This document shows positions 44,134 to 52,452 of a stretch of 64,000 bases of DNA, in pieces (position 1 is the stretch's first letter; each line of letters begins with the position of its first letter). The DNA is taken from positions 1 to 64,000 of the forward strand of contig NZ_JAWHTC010000004.1 in assembly GCF_032586155.1 (NCBI RefSeq), in the 5' to 3' direction. Source of the stretch: JAWHTC01 sp032586155 (GTDB taxonomy: Bacteria; Pseudomonadota; Alphaproteobacteria; Rhodobacterales; Rhodobacteraceae). A program made the position numbers and the translations under genes. The notes beneath the pieces were generated by a model. That model was not told the DNA's origin. It saw only the letters and a list, made by a program, of their open reading frames with translations, and made no database searches.

Positions 44134-44340
44134 ATGTTCTCCGCCCTTGCCGGTCTTGTCGTTTTGGCGGTCCTGTTGACCCTGTTCTCGAACCGTCCAG
44201 CACGAAACTGTCGATGGCGCGAGGACCGCAGCAGCGCGCGCGGCTCTGAGCGCAAATACGTCTGTGGCACCTGTGGCGCTCAGGCCTTTACAACCAACGG
44301 CAAACCACCTTTTGATTGCCGAAGCCCAGACCAAGGATAA
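44134..44340 (+). CDS. Small membrane-anchored zinc-ribbon protein
   Basis: 68 aa from ATG 44134 (71 aa if from TTG 44125, which overlaps the previous stop). One N-terminal helix (FSALAGLVVLAVLLTLF), a basic stretch (RPARNCRWREDRSSARGSERK), then YVCGTCGAQAFTTNGKPPFDC, with three cysteines spaced for a metal knuckle. It ends 4 bp before the DUF1989 gene. The position inside a tight operon supports it being a real gene. Function unknown; possible electron-transfer or assembly partner. Confidence 0.65.
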   Translation: MFSALAGLVVLAVLLTLFSNRPARNCRWREDRSSARGSERKYVCGTCGAQAFTTNGKPPFDCRSPDQG

Positions 44341-44344
44341 AGCC

Positions 44345-45187
44345 ATGACAGCCCCTCAGGACGCCGATCAGCGCCGTGCCATCGCCCCGGTTATCTGCTA
44401 CCCGAATGATACGCTGCCCACGCCGGATCTCGCGCTTTACCAATCGGCCCGCGATACGGCTGAGAAAATCGGCGAAGTGATTGTCCCGGCCCGCGACGCC
44501 AAATGCTTTCATGTCCCCGCTGGTAGTTTCTTTCGCATCTCAAGCGTTGATGGCCCGCAAGTCGGCGACCTCAACCTGTGGAACGCCAATGACCTCAATG
44601 AACGATTTTACTCGGGCAAATCCCGCGCCCTGCACGGCACCCACCTGACCACGGGTGAGCGGATGTGGTCCTCGTTTCCCAGCCTGCGACCCATGGCAAC
44701 GATCACGGCCGATACGCTCGGTTGGTACGGCATCGACCAATATGGTGGGTCGGTGCATGACGTGATTGGTACCCGTTGCGATCCCTACACCGGCAACCTG
44801 CTATCGGGTACGCAATACCACCATTGCTGTCATTCGAACCTGACCCGCGCTCTGGCCGAGGAAACCGGCCTGTCGCTGCGCGAGGCCGAACCCCATGTCC
44901 ATGACGTGCTCAACGTCTTCATGTGTACCGGCTTCACCCGCGATACCGGGCAATACTTCATGAAGGCCAGTCCGGTGCGCCCCGGCGACTATCTCGAGTT
45001 TTTCGCCGAGATTGACCTTCTGGGCGCACTCTCGGCCTGTCCCGGCGGAGACTGCTCGTCCGAGCATTCCTCGGACAGTGCCGCTTGCCACCCTCTCCTG
45101 GTCGAGATCTTCACGCCGTCTCCAGAGGCGCTGGGCGACTGGACCTCTCCTCCGGTGAACGGCTACGATCGCTCTCATGGACTGTAG
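44345..45187 (+). CDS. DUF1989 (urea carboxylase-associated) family protein
   Basis: 280 aa. Motifs: VIVPARDAKCFHVPAGSFFRI, GPQVGDLNLWNANDLNERF, LTTGERMWSSFPSLRPMATI, and GTRCDPYTG followed by QYHHCCHSNL and LNVFMCTGFT. The conserved Cys and His residues of DUF1989 are present. Other family members form carboxyguanidine deiminase with guanidine carboxylase. No such carboxylase is found here, so this copy probably acts on another substrate. Last gene of the operon. Confidence 0.85.
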   Translation: MTAPQDADQRRAIAPVICYPNDTLPTPDLALYQSARDTAEKIGEVIVPARDAKCFHVPAGSFFRISSVDGPQVGDLNLWNANDLNERFYSGKSRALHGTHLTTGERMWSSFPSLRPMATITADTLGWYGIDQYGGSVHDVIGTRCDPYTGNLLSGTQYHHCCHSNLTRALAEETGLSLREAEPHVHDVLNVFMCTGFTRDTGQYFMKASPVRPGDYLEFFAEIDLLGALSACPGGDCSSEHSSDSAACHPLLVEIFTPSPEALGDWTSPPVNGYDRSHGL

Positions 45188-45207
45188 GGTGCGTGTTTGC
45201 ACGCACC
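45188..45207 (+). terminator. GGTGCGTG-TTTG-CACGCACC hairpin after the operon
   Basis: Perfect 8-bp arms directly at the stop codon of the DUF1989 gene, preceded by GTAG. It may stop the operon, though no T-run follows (GTTCGTTTCG). A relative with GTAGGGTGGG arms occurs at 33816-33836. Confidence 0.45.
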
Positions 45208-45320
45208 GTTCGTTTCGTTAACGCATTCTCTAACCAATCCCTGTGTCCCCGAACGCCCGACGGATACCCGACGGCTGCCAGACGGATTCCATACACCGGG
45301 GTTTTGCGTAGATTTGGCCG

Positions 45321-46646
45321 TTAAGCCCCGTGAACGTAGTGCAAGGAGTTGAACAACCCGCGATATCTTGCGGTGTCGGCCGCCATTTCCTCCGGAGCAT
45401 TCGACCGCAACGCCGCCGCAATCCGCCGCCCCAGTTCCGGCATGTCGTCCACCGTCATACCCCACCGCACCAGTTCAGGCGTACCGATCCGCAAGCCGTT
45501 GAGATCATGCGTTAATTCCGCGATCGGCAGGCCGATACCGCAGGCAAGAAACCCGGCCTTGCGCAAGGTTTTTGAGGCCGCCTGACCGCCCCCAAAACCT
45601 TCTGCCAGCACCGCGAACTGGTGACTTTGGGTGGCCCCGTCGCGCCCTTTGAATACCGGAATCTCGTTGTTTTCCAACGCGTTGGCCAGCGCCTGCGCGG
45701 TCTCGATCATGGCTTTGCCATACCCCGCGCCATGGTCCTTCCAATCCAGCATCGACATCGCCAGCGCCGCCGATTTCGCCGCATCGAAATTCGCGGTCAT
45801 TCCCGGAAAAGCAATGGAATCCAACCGCTTGGCAATCTCGCCCTCGTTGGTGGCGATCAACCCCGAGGGCGGCCCGCCGAGGCTCTTGTAAGTGCTCATC
45901 GTCATCAGATGCGCGCCTTCATCCAGCGGATTGGCCCAGGCCCGGCTGGCGATAATTCCACACTGATGCGCGGCGTCGAACAGTACATAAGCTCCTGTTT
46001 TGTCGGCAATTTCGCGGATTCCTCGCACTGGATGTGGAAACAGGTTCAGCGACCCGCCAATGGTGATGATCTTCGGTTTCACCTCGGCTGCCAGTATCGC
46101 CAACCCCTCAAGGTCCACCGAATAGCCATCCGCATCGACCGGCGCCTCGTGGCTGATCAGCCCGTAAAGCCCCGCGCACCCGGCCACGTGGTGGGTGACG
46201 TGACCGCCAATTTTTGCAGGCGGAACAATGATATGATCGCCCGGCTTGGCCAGCGCCATGAACCCATAGAGGTTGGCAATCGCGCCTGACGGCACCCGGG
46301 TTTCGGCGTACTTTGCGCCAAACACCTCGGCTGCCAGCTCGGCGGCGATAATCTCGATCTCTTCAATGGCTTCTAGGCCCATCTCATATTTGTCCCCGGG
46401 ATAACCCAGCGACGGCCGTGTTCCGATGCCCGATGCCAACAACGCCTCAGCCCGCGGATTCATCGCGTTGGTCGCCGGGTTAAGATTGAAGCAATCTTTT
46501 TCATGGATGGTCTTGTTCTCGACGGCCAATGCCTCAATCCGTCTGGCAATATCGCCGCTGGCCTCACCCGACACACGGGTGGCAACGGTTTGAACGAGGG
46601 TTTCGCTGATCTCTGGTACCCAGTCGCGTTTGGCAAGTTGCGGCAT
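45321..46646 (-). CDS. Serine hydroxymethyltransferase-like PLP enzyme (divergent paralogue)
   Basis: 441 aa from ATG 46646 (MPQLAKRDWVPEISETL). Overall SHMT build: IHEKDCFNLNPATNAMNP (canonical SHMT has LIASEN there), GTRPSLGYPGDKYEMGLE, AGCAGLYGLISHEAPVDADGYSVD, and the PLP lysine in TMSTYKSLGGPPSG. In true GlyA the last motif reads TTTHKTLRGPRGG, so the stacking His is Tyr and the Arg is replaced. Likely another aldol-type or racemase reaction on a beta-hydroxy or alpha-methyl amino acid. It converges on the DUF1989 operon and is divergent from its LysR. Confidence 0.8.
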   Translation of the reverse strand: MPQLAKRDWVPEISETLVQTVATRVSGEASGDIARRIEALAVENKTIHEKDCFNLNPATNAMNPRAEALLASGIGTRPSLGYPGDKYEMGLEAIEEIEIIAAELAAEVFGAKYAETRVPSGAIANLYGFMALAKPGDHIIVPPAKIGGHVTHHVAGCAGLYGLISHEAPVDADGYSVDLEGLAILAAEVKPKIITIGGSLNLFPHPVRGIREIADKTGAYVLFDAAHQCGIIASRAWANPLDEGAHLMTMSTYKSLGGPPSGLIATNEGEIAKRLDSIAFPGMTANFDAAKSAALAMSMLDWKDHGAGYGKAMIETAQALANALENNEIPVFKGRDGATQSHQFAVLAEGFGGGQAASKTLRKAGFLACGIGLPIAELTHDLNGLRIGTPELVRWGMTVDDMPELGRRIAAALRSNAPEEMAADTARYRGLFNSLHYVHGA

Positions 46647-46712
46647 TTTTGACGATCTCCGGTTGGTTCCGCGAAACAAAAGCTTGATTTGAAGAGAAGG
46701 GCAAACCAGTAT

Positions 46713-46733
46713 TTCTAATAACTAGGGCTAGAA
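46713..46733. promoter_or_regulatory. Dyad TTCTA-N11-TAGAA between SHMT-like gene and lysR
   Basis: Perfect 5-bp inverted arms 11 bp apart, with CTAGGGCTAG inside, in the 102-bp divergent region. Its place and size fit the operator of the adjacent LysR regulator. Confidence 0.45.
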
Positions 46734-46748
46734 AAACTAGGTCTCATT

Positions 46749-47624
46749 ATGCCAGTCAATCCACCACGCCCGCGCGGCCCCTCGCTGAATGCATTGCGCG
46801 CCTTTGAAGCCGCGGCGCGCCTGGGCGGGTTTTCCAAGGCAGCAGAGGAGCTTAGCGTTTCTCCGGGAGCCATCGCCCAGCATGTCAAAACACTCGAAGA
46901 TTGGGCCGGTGCGCCGTTGTTTCAACGTCATGCTCAGGGGTTGAGCCTGACCTTTTTGGGCGCGGAAATCCTTGATCCCTTGACCGGTGCCTTCGACCGG
47001 ATGGGCAAGGCGGTGCAATCGTTGCGGGCCAATGCCCGTCCAGCCGAGATACATATCGCTGCATTGCCCGCCATTGCGCAATTGTGGTTGTCCCCCCGCT
47101 TACCGGAGATTCGCGCGGCTTTGCCGGAGTTGAACCTGTCAATCACGGCGCTGGAGGTTCCCCCGAATTTGATTCGCGAGCCCTTCGACCTGTCGATCTT
47201 TATCGGTGAAAACGGCGGTGAAGCGATTAAACGGGACGAACTTTTTCCAGTTTGCGCGCCGCAAATGCTTGATTTTCTTCAATCTCCGCAAGATCTGCAA
47301 AGTCATCCCTGTCTCAGTGATGCGACGTGGAAGAACGATTGGCAGTACTGGCTGGAACACGCCGCACCCGGCGAGAAAATATCGCTCAATGGCCCGGCCT
47401 TTTCGCTCTACGCGCTGGCTTTGCAGGAGGCGGTCAATGGGGCAGGGGTGTTGATGGCGCACGGTCCCCTGGTGCGCACCCATCTCGATGCGGGCACCCT
47501 CGTCGCTCCGTTCGAGCACAAGGTCGAAACCGGACAGTCGATCACCCTGAAAACCCGCCCAGGCCCACGGTCCAAGGGTCTTAACCGGCTTATCCGTTTC
47601 CTGTCAGCCGAAGGCGGCCTCTAG
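46749..47624 (+). CDS. LysR-family regulator (GcvA-like)
   Basis: 291 aa. Helix-turn-helix at residues about 10-65 (LNALRAFEAAARLGGFSKAAEELSVSPGAIAQHVKTLEDW in part), then a substrate-binding domain (IHIAALPAIAQLWLSPRLPEI, LSIFIGENGG, EAVNGAGVLMAHGPLV). Divergent from the SHMT-like gene, so that gene is the likely target; glycine or serine derivatives are possible inducers by analogy with GcvA. Its 3' end overlaps deoD by 21 bp. Confidence 0.9.
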   Translation: MPVNPPRPRGPSLNALRAFEAAARLGGFSKAAEELSVSPGAIAQHVKTLEDWAGAPLFQRHAQGLSLTFLGAEILDPLTGAFDRMGKAVQSLRANARPAEIHIAALPAIAQLWLSPRLPEIRAALPELNLSITALEVPPNLIREPFDLSIFIGENGGEAIKRDELFPVCAPQMLDFLQSPQDLQSHPCLSDATWKNDWQYWLEHAAPGEKISLNGPAFSLYALALQEAVNGAGVLMAHGPLVRTHLDAGTLVAPFEHKVETGQSITLKTRPGPRSKGLNRLIRFLSAEGGL

Positions 47625-48308
47625 TGCGATCTCGACCATCTCGCCAAAGCTGCGCTCGCGGTCCTCGCTGGGCAGGGCCTCGTGGGTCATGAGGTGATCC
47701 GACACGGTCAGGACCGCCAGCGCTCGCACCCCGAACCTTGCGGCCACGGTGTAAAGTTCGGCCGCTTCCATCTCGACCGCCAGGATGCCGTGGCGGGTCA
47801 TTTGTTCATTCAAATCGGGACGTTCGTCATAGAACACATCGGCCGAATAGATCCCGCCGACATGGGTCGTCACCCCCTTGTCACGGGCCGCAGCCACGGC
47901 TTTTCCCAGTAGGCCATAATCAGCGCAGGGGGCGTAGTTCAGCTCTTTGAAAAAGCCCAGGGACGGCGTCGACAACGAACTGGATGTCATGGCGATAATC
48001 ACGTCGCGAATACCCACGCTCTCCTGCATCGCCCCGCAAGATCCGATCCGGATCAGCGTCTTGGCGCCATAATCTCGGATCAATTCATTGGCATAGATGC
48101 TGAGGCTTGGCATCCCCATGCCCGAGCCCTGAATCGTCACTCGGTTGCCGTTCCACATCCCGGTGAAACCGAGCATCCCTCTGACCTCATTGACACATTT
48201 CACATCTGTCAAAAATGTCTCGGCCGCCCATTTGGCGCGCATCGGATCGCCCGGCATCAATACGGTTTCGGCGATCTCGCCTTCCTCGGCCCCGATATGA
48301 ATGGTCAT
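47604..48308 (-). CDS. deoD: Purine-nucleoside phosphorylase, hexameric type
   Basis: 234 aa. MTIHIGAEEGEIAETVLMPGDPMRAKW, GMGMPSLSIYANELIRDYG, TLIRIGSCGAMQ, GILAVEMEAAELYTVAARF and VLTVSDHLMTHE are the DeoD motifs (GxGxP phosphate loop, MExA ribose site, catalytic Asp). It splits purine nucleosides with phosphate. Fits with the nucleoside-type ABC transporter at 58.9-63.6 kb. GGGAGG precedes the ATG. Confidence 0.94.
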   Translation of the reverse strand: MTIHIGAEEGEIAETVLMPGDPMRAKWAAETFLTDVKCVNEVRGMLGFTGMWNGNRVTIQGSGMGMPSLSIYANELIRDYGAKTLIRIGSCGAMQESVGIRDVIIAMTSSSLSTPSLGFFKELNYAPCADYGLLGKAVAAARDKGVTTHVGGIYSADVFYDERPDLNEQMTRHGILAVEMEAAELYTVAARFGVRALAVLTVSDHLMTHEALPSEDRERSFGEMVEIALEAAFG

Positions 48309-48320
48309 GATAAGCCTCCC

Positions 48321-48764
48321 TTAACGGCGATAAACTATGAACGGAGTAACATTGGCAATCCGGTCATAAAGCTGCCGTGCTGTGGTGTTAAAATCCTGTG
48401 TCAGCCAATAGACGCCAGGTTTTCCTGCCTGGTCTGCTTTGGCATAGACCGCCTCGATCAGCGCTCGGCCAATGCCGGTGCCACGAACGGTTGGATCGGC
48501 GTAGAGGTCTTGCAGGTAACAGACCTCCTCCACCTTCCAGTTATGCGGGTGAAAGATGTAGTGCACCAACCCAACAGGCACGCCATCGAGCAACGCCAAC
48601 AGACCATTCTGATTGGTTATTTCCGAATCACACAGACGCTTGAACGTGACCTGATAAACTTCTTCCGACACAGTGGTTTCGTAAAAATCCAGATAGGATG
48701 TCCACAAGCTACGCCATGCATCATGGTCCGCAGATTCGATCGGTCGGATGGTCAGATCAGGCAT
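48321..48764 (-). CDS. GNAT-family N-acetyltransferase
   Basis: 147 aa from ATG 48764 (MPDLTIRPIESADHDAWRSL). Acetyl-CoA site DLYADPTVRGTGIGRALIEAVYAKAD, then YWLTQDFNTTARQLYDRIA, typical of spermidine/amino acid-type GNATs. It stops 12 bp before deoD, so the two form an operon. Confidence 0.88.
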   Translation of the reverse strand: MPDLTIRPIESADHDAWRSLWTSYLDFYETTVSEEVYQVTFKRLCDSEITNQNGLLALLDGVPVGLVHYIFHPHNWKVEEVCYLQDLYADPTVRGTGIGRALIEAVYAKADQAGKPGVYWLTQDFNTTARQLYDRIANVTPFIVYRR

Positions 48765-48775
48765 AGTCCCTCGCA

Positions 48776-48813
48776 AAAGAAAAATGGCGCCAAGGCGGAC
48801 CGTAGCGCCATTT
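48776..48813 (-). terminator. Rho-independent terminator of ecm
   Basis: Minus strand: AAATGGCGC, 14-nt loop, GCGCCATTT followed by a T-rich run TTCTTTT. Located 22 bp after the ecm stop. Confidence 0.8.
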
Positions 48814-48834
48814 CATCAGGGATGGAAAGCCCAC

Positions 48835-50802
48835 TTATTCGGCGGCCTGCACCTTGGGATCGGCCAGAGCCACGATGTCCATCATGATCGTGTTAAGCTC
48901 GAAATCCTTGGGCGTGTAAACCTGTGCCACGCCCAGCTCGCGCAGGCGCGCGGCGTCTTCGTCGGGGATGATCCCGCCGACAATTACCGGCACATGGGTC
49001 AGGCCCTCGGTGCGCATCCGCTCCAGGGTTTCCTCGACCAGCGGCATGTGAGACCCCGACAGGATCGATAGACCCACCACATGGGCATTGCCGGATTTCG
49101 CAGCGTTTACAATCTCTTCCGGGGTCAGGCGGATGCCTTCGTATTCGATGTCCATGCCGCAGTCACGGGCGCGGAAGGCGATCTGCTCGGCGCCGTTTGA
49201 ATGGCCATCGAGTCCCGGCTTGCCGATCACGAATTTCAAACGGCGGCCCAGATGATCGCTAACTGCATCCACGGCGTTGCGGATATCGTCGAGCCCTTCC
49301 GTCTTGTTCGACGGCGAGCCGCTGACACCGGTTGGCCCACGGTATTCGCCATAGATCGAGCGCATCTGCGCCGCCCATTCACCGGTTGTCGCCCCCGCTT
49401 TGGCCGCCGCAATCGACGGTGCCATGACATTGGTGCCGGATTTGGCGGCTTCGCTCAGGTCCGACAGGGCCTTTTGCACTGCGTCCTCGTCACGCTCAGT
49501 GCGCCAAGTGTTCAGCCGGTCGATCTGTTCCGCCTCGACTGCCGGATCAACGGTCATGATGCCACCATCGCCAGTCATAAGCGGGCTGTCTTCGCCTTCG
49601 GTCCACTTGTTAACGCCCACCACGGTGGTCTCCCCGGCCTCGATCTGGCCTAGCCGTTCGGCGTTGGAATCGACCAGCCGCGACTTCATGTATTCGATCG
49701 ACGCCACCGCGCCGCCCATGGAATCGAGCGTCGCCAACTCGTGACGTGCACCTTCTTTCAGGGCTTCGACCTTGGCATCCACTGCCGGGTTGCCGTCGAA
49801 AAGGTCTTCGTATTCAAGCAGATCGGTCTCATAAGCCATGATCTGCTGCATCCGCATCGACCACTGCTGATCCCACGGACGGGGCAGGCCAAGCGCCTCG
49901 TTCCAGGCGGGCAATTGTACTGCGCGTGCCCGGGCTTTCTTGGAAAGCGTCACCGCCAGCATTTCAATGAGAATACGGTAGACGTTGTTCTCTGGCTGCT
50001 GCTCGGTCAGGCCAAGCGAGTTCACCTGAACCCCGTAGCGGAAGCGGCGGAACTTCGGATTCTCGACGCCGTAGCGGTCCTGCAGGATCTCGTCCCACAG
50101 ATCGACAAAGGCACGCATTTTGCACATCTCGGTGACGAACCGGATGCCTGCATTGACGAAGAAGGAAATCCGCCCGCAAAGCGCCGGGAAATCCTCAGAA
50201 GGCACCTTGTCCTTCAATTCGTCCAACACGGCGGTGGCGGTGGCCAGCGCAAAGGCAAGTTCCTGTTCAGGTGTCGCACCGGCCTCTTGCAGATGGTAAG
50301 AACACACGTTCATCGGGTTCCATTTCGGCACGTTGTTATAGCAATACTCGGCCACATCCCCGATCATCTTAAGCGACGGTTTGGGCGGCAAAACATACGT
50401 ACCGCGGCTTAGATATTCCTTAATGATATCGTTTTGTACTGTGCCCTGCAGTTTCGAGGTATCCGCGCCCTGTTCCTCGGCCACTGCGATGTAAAGCGCC
50501 AGAAGCCACGGCGCGGTCGCGTTGATCGTCATTGACGTGTTCATCTGTTCCAGCGGGATTTGGTCGAACAGGGTCCGCATGTCTCCCAGATGGCAGATTG
50601 GCACCCCGACCTTGCCGACTTCGCCGCGCGCCAGTACGTGGTCACTGTCATAGCCGGTCTGCGTGGGCAGATCGAAGGCCACCGAAAGACCGGTCTGACC
50701 CTTGGCCAGGTTGCCACGGTAAAGCGCATTCGAGGCCTTGGCGGTCGAGTGTCCCGAGTAGGTGCGGATAATCCAGGGACGGTCTTTCTGCGGTTGCGAC
50801 AT
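48835..50802 (-). CDS. ecm: Ethylmalonyl-CoA mutase, B12-dependent
   Basis: 655 aa. N-terminal methylmalonyl-CoA mutase-type barrel (IIRTYSGHSTAKASNALYRGN, LSVAFDLPTQTGYDSDH, AEYCYNNVPKWNPMNVCSYH) and C-terminal cobalamin domain KFVIGKPGLDGHSNGAEQI (DxHxxG), SILSGSH and VGGIIPDED. Shorter than methylmalonyl-CoA mutase large subunits and single-chain, as in ethylmalonyl-CoA mutase. It converts ethylmalonyl-CoA to methylsuccinyl-CoA. Divergent from the acyltransferase and near ccr, which supplies its substrate. Confidence 0.93.
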   Translation of the reverse strand: MSQPQKDRPWIIRTYSGHSTAKASNALYRGNLAKGQTGLSVAFDLPTQTGYDSDHVLARGEVGKVGVPICHLGDMRTLFDQIPLEQMNTSMTINATAPWLLALYIAVAEEQGADTSKLQGTVQNDIIKEYLSRGTYVLPPKPSLKMIGDVAEYCYNNVPKWNPMNVCSYHLQEAGATPEQELAFALATATAVLDELKDKVPSEDFPALCGRISFFVNAGIRFVTEMCKMRAFVDLWDEILQDRYGVENPKFRRFRYGVQVNSLGLTEQQPENNVYRILIEMLAVTLSKKARARAVQLPAWNEALGLPRPWDQQWSMRMQQIMAYETDLLEYEDLFDGNPAVDAKVEALKEGARHELATLDSMGGAVASIEYMKSRLVDSNAERLGQIEAGETTVVGVNKWTEGEDSPLMTGDGGIMTVDPAVEAEQIDRLNTWRTERDEDAVQKALSDLSEAAKSGTNVMAPSIAAAKAGATTGEWAAQMRSIYGEYRGPTGVSGSPSNKTEGLDDIRNAVDAVSDHLGRRLKFVIGKPGLDGHSNGAEQIAFRARDCGMDIEYEGIRLTPEEIVNAAKSGNAHVVGLSILSGSHMPLVEETLERMRTEGLTHVPVIVGGIIPDEDAARLRELGVAQVYTPKDFELNTIMMDIVALADPKVQAAE

Positions 50803-50939
50803 AAGCGGGCCTCGTGAATCGGTTTCGGCAATTTTGTTTCGTCCTGACGTAGATACTTGGAATTTTGTGGCGCTGTCAATTCGCTGCGTCGCGGCATGGG
50901 GTCATTTACCTACGCGGCTTTCCCTGTCACGGTGCGGCC

Positions 50940-52319
50940 ATGTTTTCGCCGATCCAGATCCCTTTGTGGCTGTTCCTGGTCATCTCCCTCTTTGCGCTCG
51001 TCATGGCGCTGGAGAAGATCATGTTGCCCTCGGTGCGGTGGTTCTTTCGGCGGCGCATGGAAAAGGTCGTGGCGCGGCTGAACGAGCGCCTGGACCGTCC
51101 CATCCAGCCGTTCAAGCTGGCTCGTCGTCATGACATGATCCAACGTCTGATCTATGACCCCGAAGTCTCCAAGGCGATTGCCGAACATGCTGCCGAGGAA
51201 GCGATACCTGAAAACGTCGCCTTTGAAACGGCGCAGCGTTACGCTCGCGAGATTGTGCCCTCCTTTAGTGCCTCGCTCTATTTCGGATTGGCGATCTGGC
51301 TTGCGCGGTTGATCAGCACCTCGCTCTATCGCGTGCGCCTTGGACATTACGCTGAACAGAAGCTGGACGAGGTCGACCAGGAGGCGACCGTGGTGTTCGT
51401 CATGAACCACCGGTCAAACATGGACTACGTTCTGGTGACTTATCTTGCGGCTGAACGCAGCGCATTATCCTATGCCGTGGGCGAATGGGCGCGGGTTTGG
51501 CCGCTGTCACGGTTGATCAAGGCGATGGGCGCCTATTTCATCCGTCGCAAGTCACGCGGGGCGCTTTATCGCAAGGTTCTGGCGCGTTACGTGCGACTGG
51601 CTACCGACGGCGGGGTGATGCAGGCAGTATTCCCCGAAGGCGGCCTATCGCTTGATGGGGCGCTGGCCGAACCCAAGATGGGGATCCTGAAATATATTGT
51701 CGAGGGCCATGACGTGAGCGCGCGCGATGTAGTCTTCGTGCCGGTGGCGCTGAACTATGACCGGGTGTTCGAGGACCGTATCCTTGTGGCGGCGGGGCAG
51801 GCGGGCGAGCGGCGTTTCCGCGCCCGGATGTCTTTGATTGCGAAATTCCTGATCCATCAACTCTGGCTGCGTATCCGCGGCAAGTATCATCGCTTTGGCT
51901 ATGCCGCTGTCAGCTTCGGTGCGCCGGTATCGTTGCACGAATTCATGGGACAGGCGGAAGGCGACGAGATCGTTCTACCGCTGGCGCAAGAGCTCATGCA
52001 CCGCATAGGACAGGAGGTCCCCGTGCTTCCTGTTCCATTGGTAGCCACCGCACTTTTGCAGGCCGAGAAGCCGATGACCCGCGACGAGCTGGAAGATGCT
52101 GTAAGCGCATTGATGGCGGGATTGGAAAACGCTCATGTGCACATTCCTCGCGATGACCGCAGCTATGCGGTCGAAGTGGGTCTGCGCAATTTGCGCCGCC
52201 GTAAGACCGCTTTGGAGGAAAACGCCCACTTCGCCGTATCCGAAGCGGACCGCCCGCTGATGGCTTACTATGCCGCGTCAATCGCCCATCTTTTTCGCGC
52301 ACGCGGCGAGGGTGGCTGA
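50940..52319 (+). CDS. Glycerol-3-phosphate/1-acyl-glycerol-3-phosphate acyltransferase-like protein
   Basis: 459 aa from ATG 50940. An N-terminal helix (IPLWLFLVISLFALVMALEKIML) anchors it to the inner membrane. PlsC-type motifs: VMNHRSNMDYVL (HX4D), GAYFIRRKSRGALYR and FPEGGLSLDG, followed by VFVPVALNYDR. Length and C-terminal extension resemble PlsB-like enzymes. It lies between ecm and ccr; its role there is unclear, possibly linking acyl-CoA supply to phospholipid synthesis. Confidence 0.85.
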   Translation: MFSPIQIPLWLFLVISLFALVMALEKIMLPSVRWFFRRRMEKVVARLNERLDRPIQPFKLARRHDMIQRLIYDPEVSKAIAEHAAEEAIPENVAFETAQRYAREIVPSFSASLYFGLAIWLARLISTSLYRVRLGHYAEQKLDEVDQEATVVFVMNHRSNMDYVLVTYLAAERSALSYAVGEWARVWPLSRLIKAMGAYFIRRKSRGALYRKVLARYVRLATDGGVMQAVFPEGGLSLDGALAEPKMGILKYIVEGHDVSARDVVFVPVALNYDRVFEDRILVAAGQAGERRFRARMSLIAKFLIHQLWLRIRGKYHRFGYAAVSFGAPVSLHEFMGQAEGDEIVLPLAQELMHRIGQEVPVLPVPLVATALLQAEKPMTRDELEDAVSALMAGLENAHVHIPRDDRSYAVEVGLRNLRRRKTALEENAHFAVSEADRPLMAYYAASIAHLFRARGEGG

Positions 52320-52452
52320 TTTTTCTGCAATTGCACGGTTATAAAGTTTCAAATTTGTCCATCCGGGCATTGCATTGTTGCGTGGCCATGGATATTTCGG
52401 GTGGGAACATCGCGATTCTGCATCGCGGCAAAACGCACCTAGGGAGCATTCC

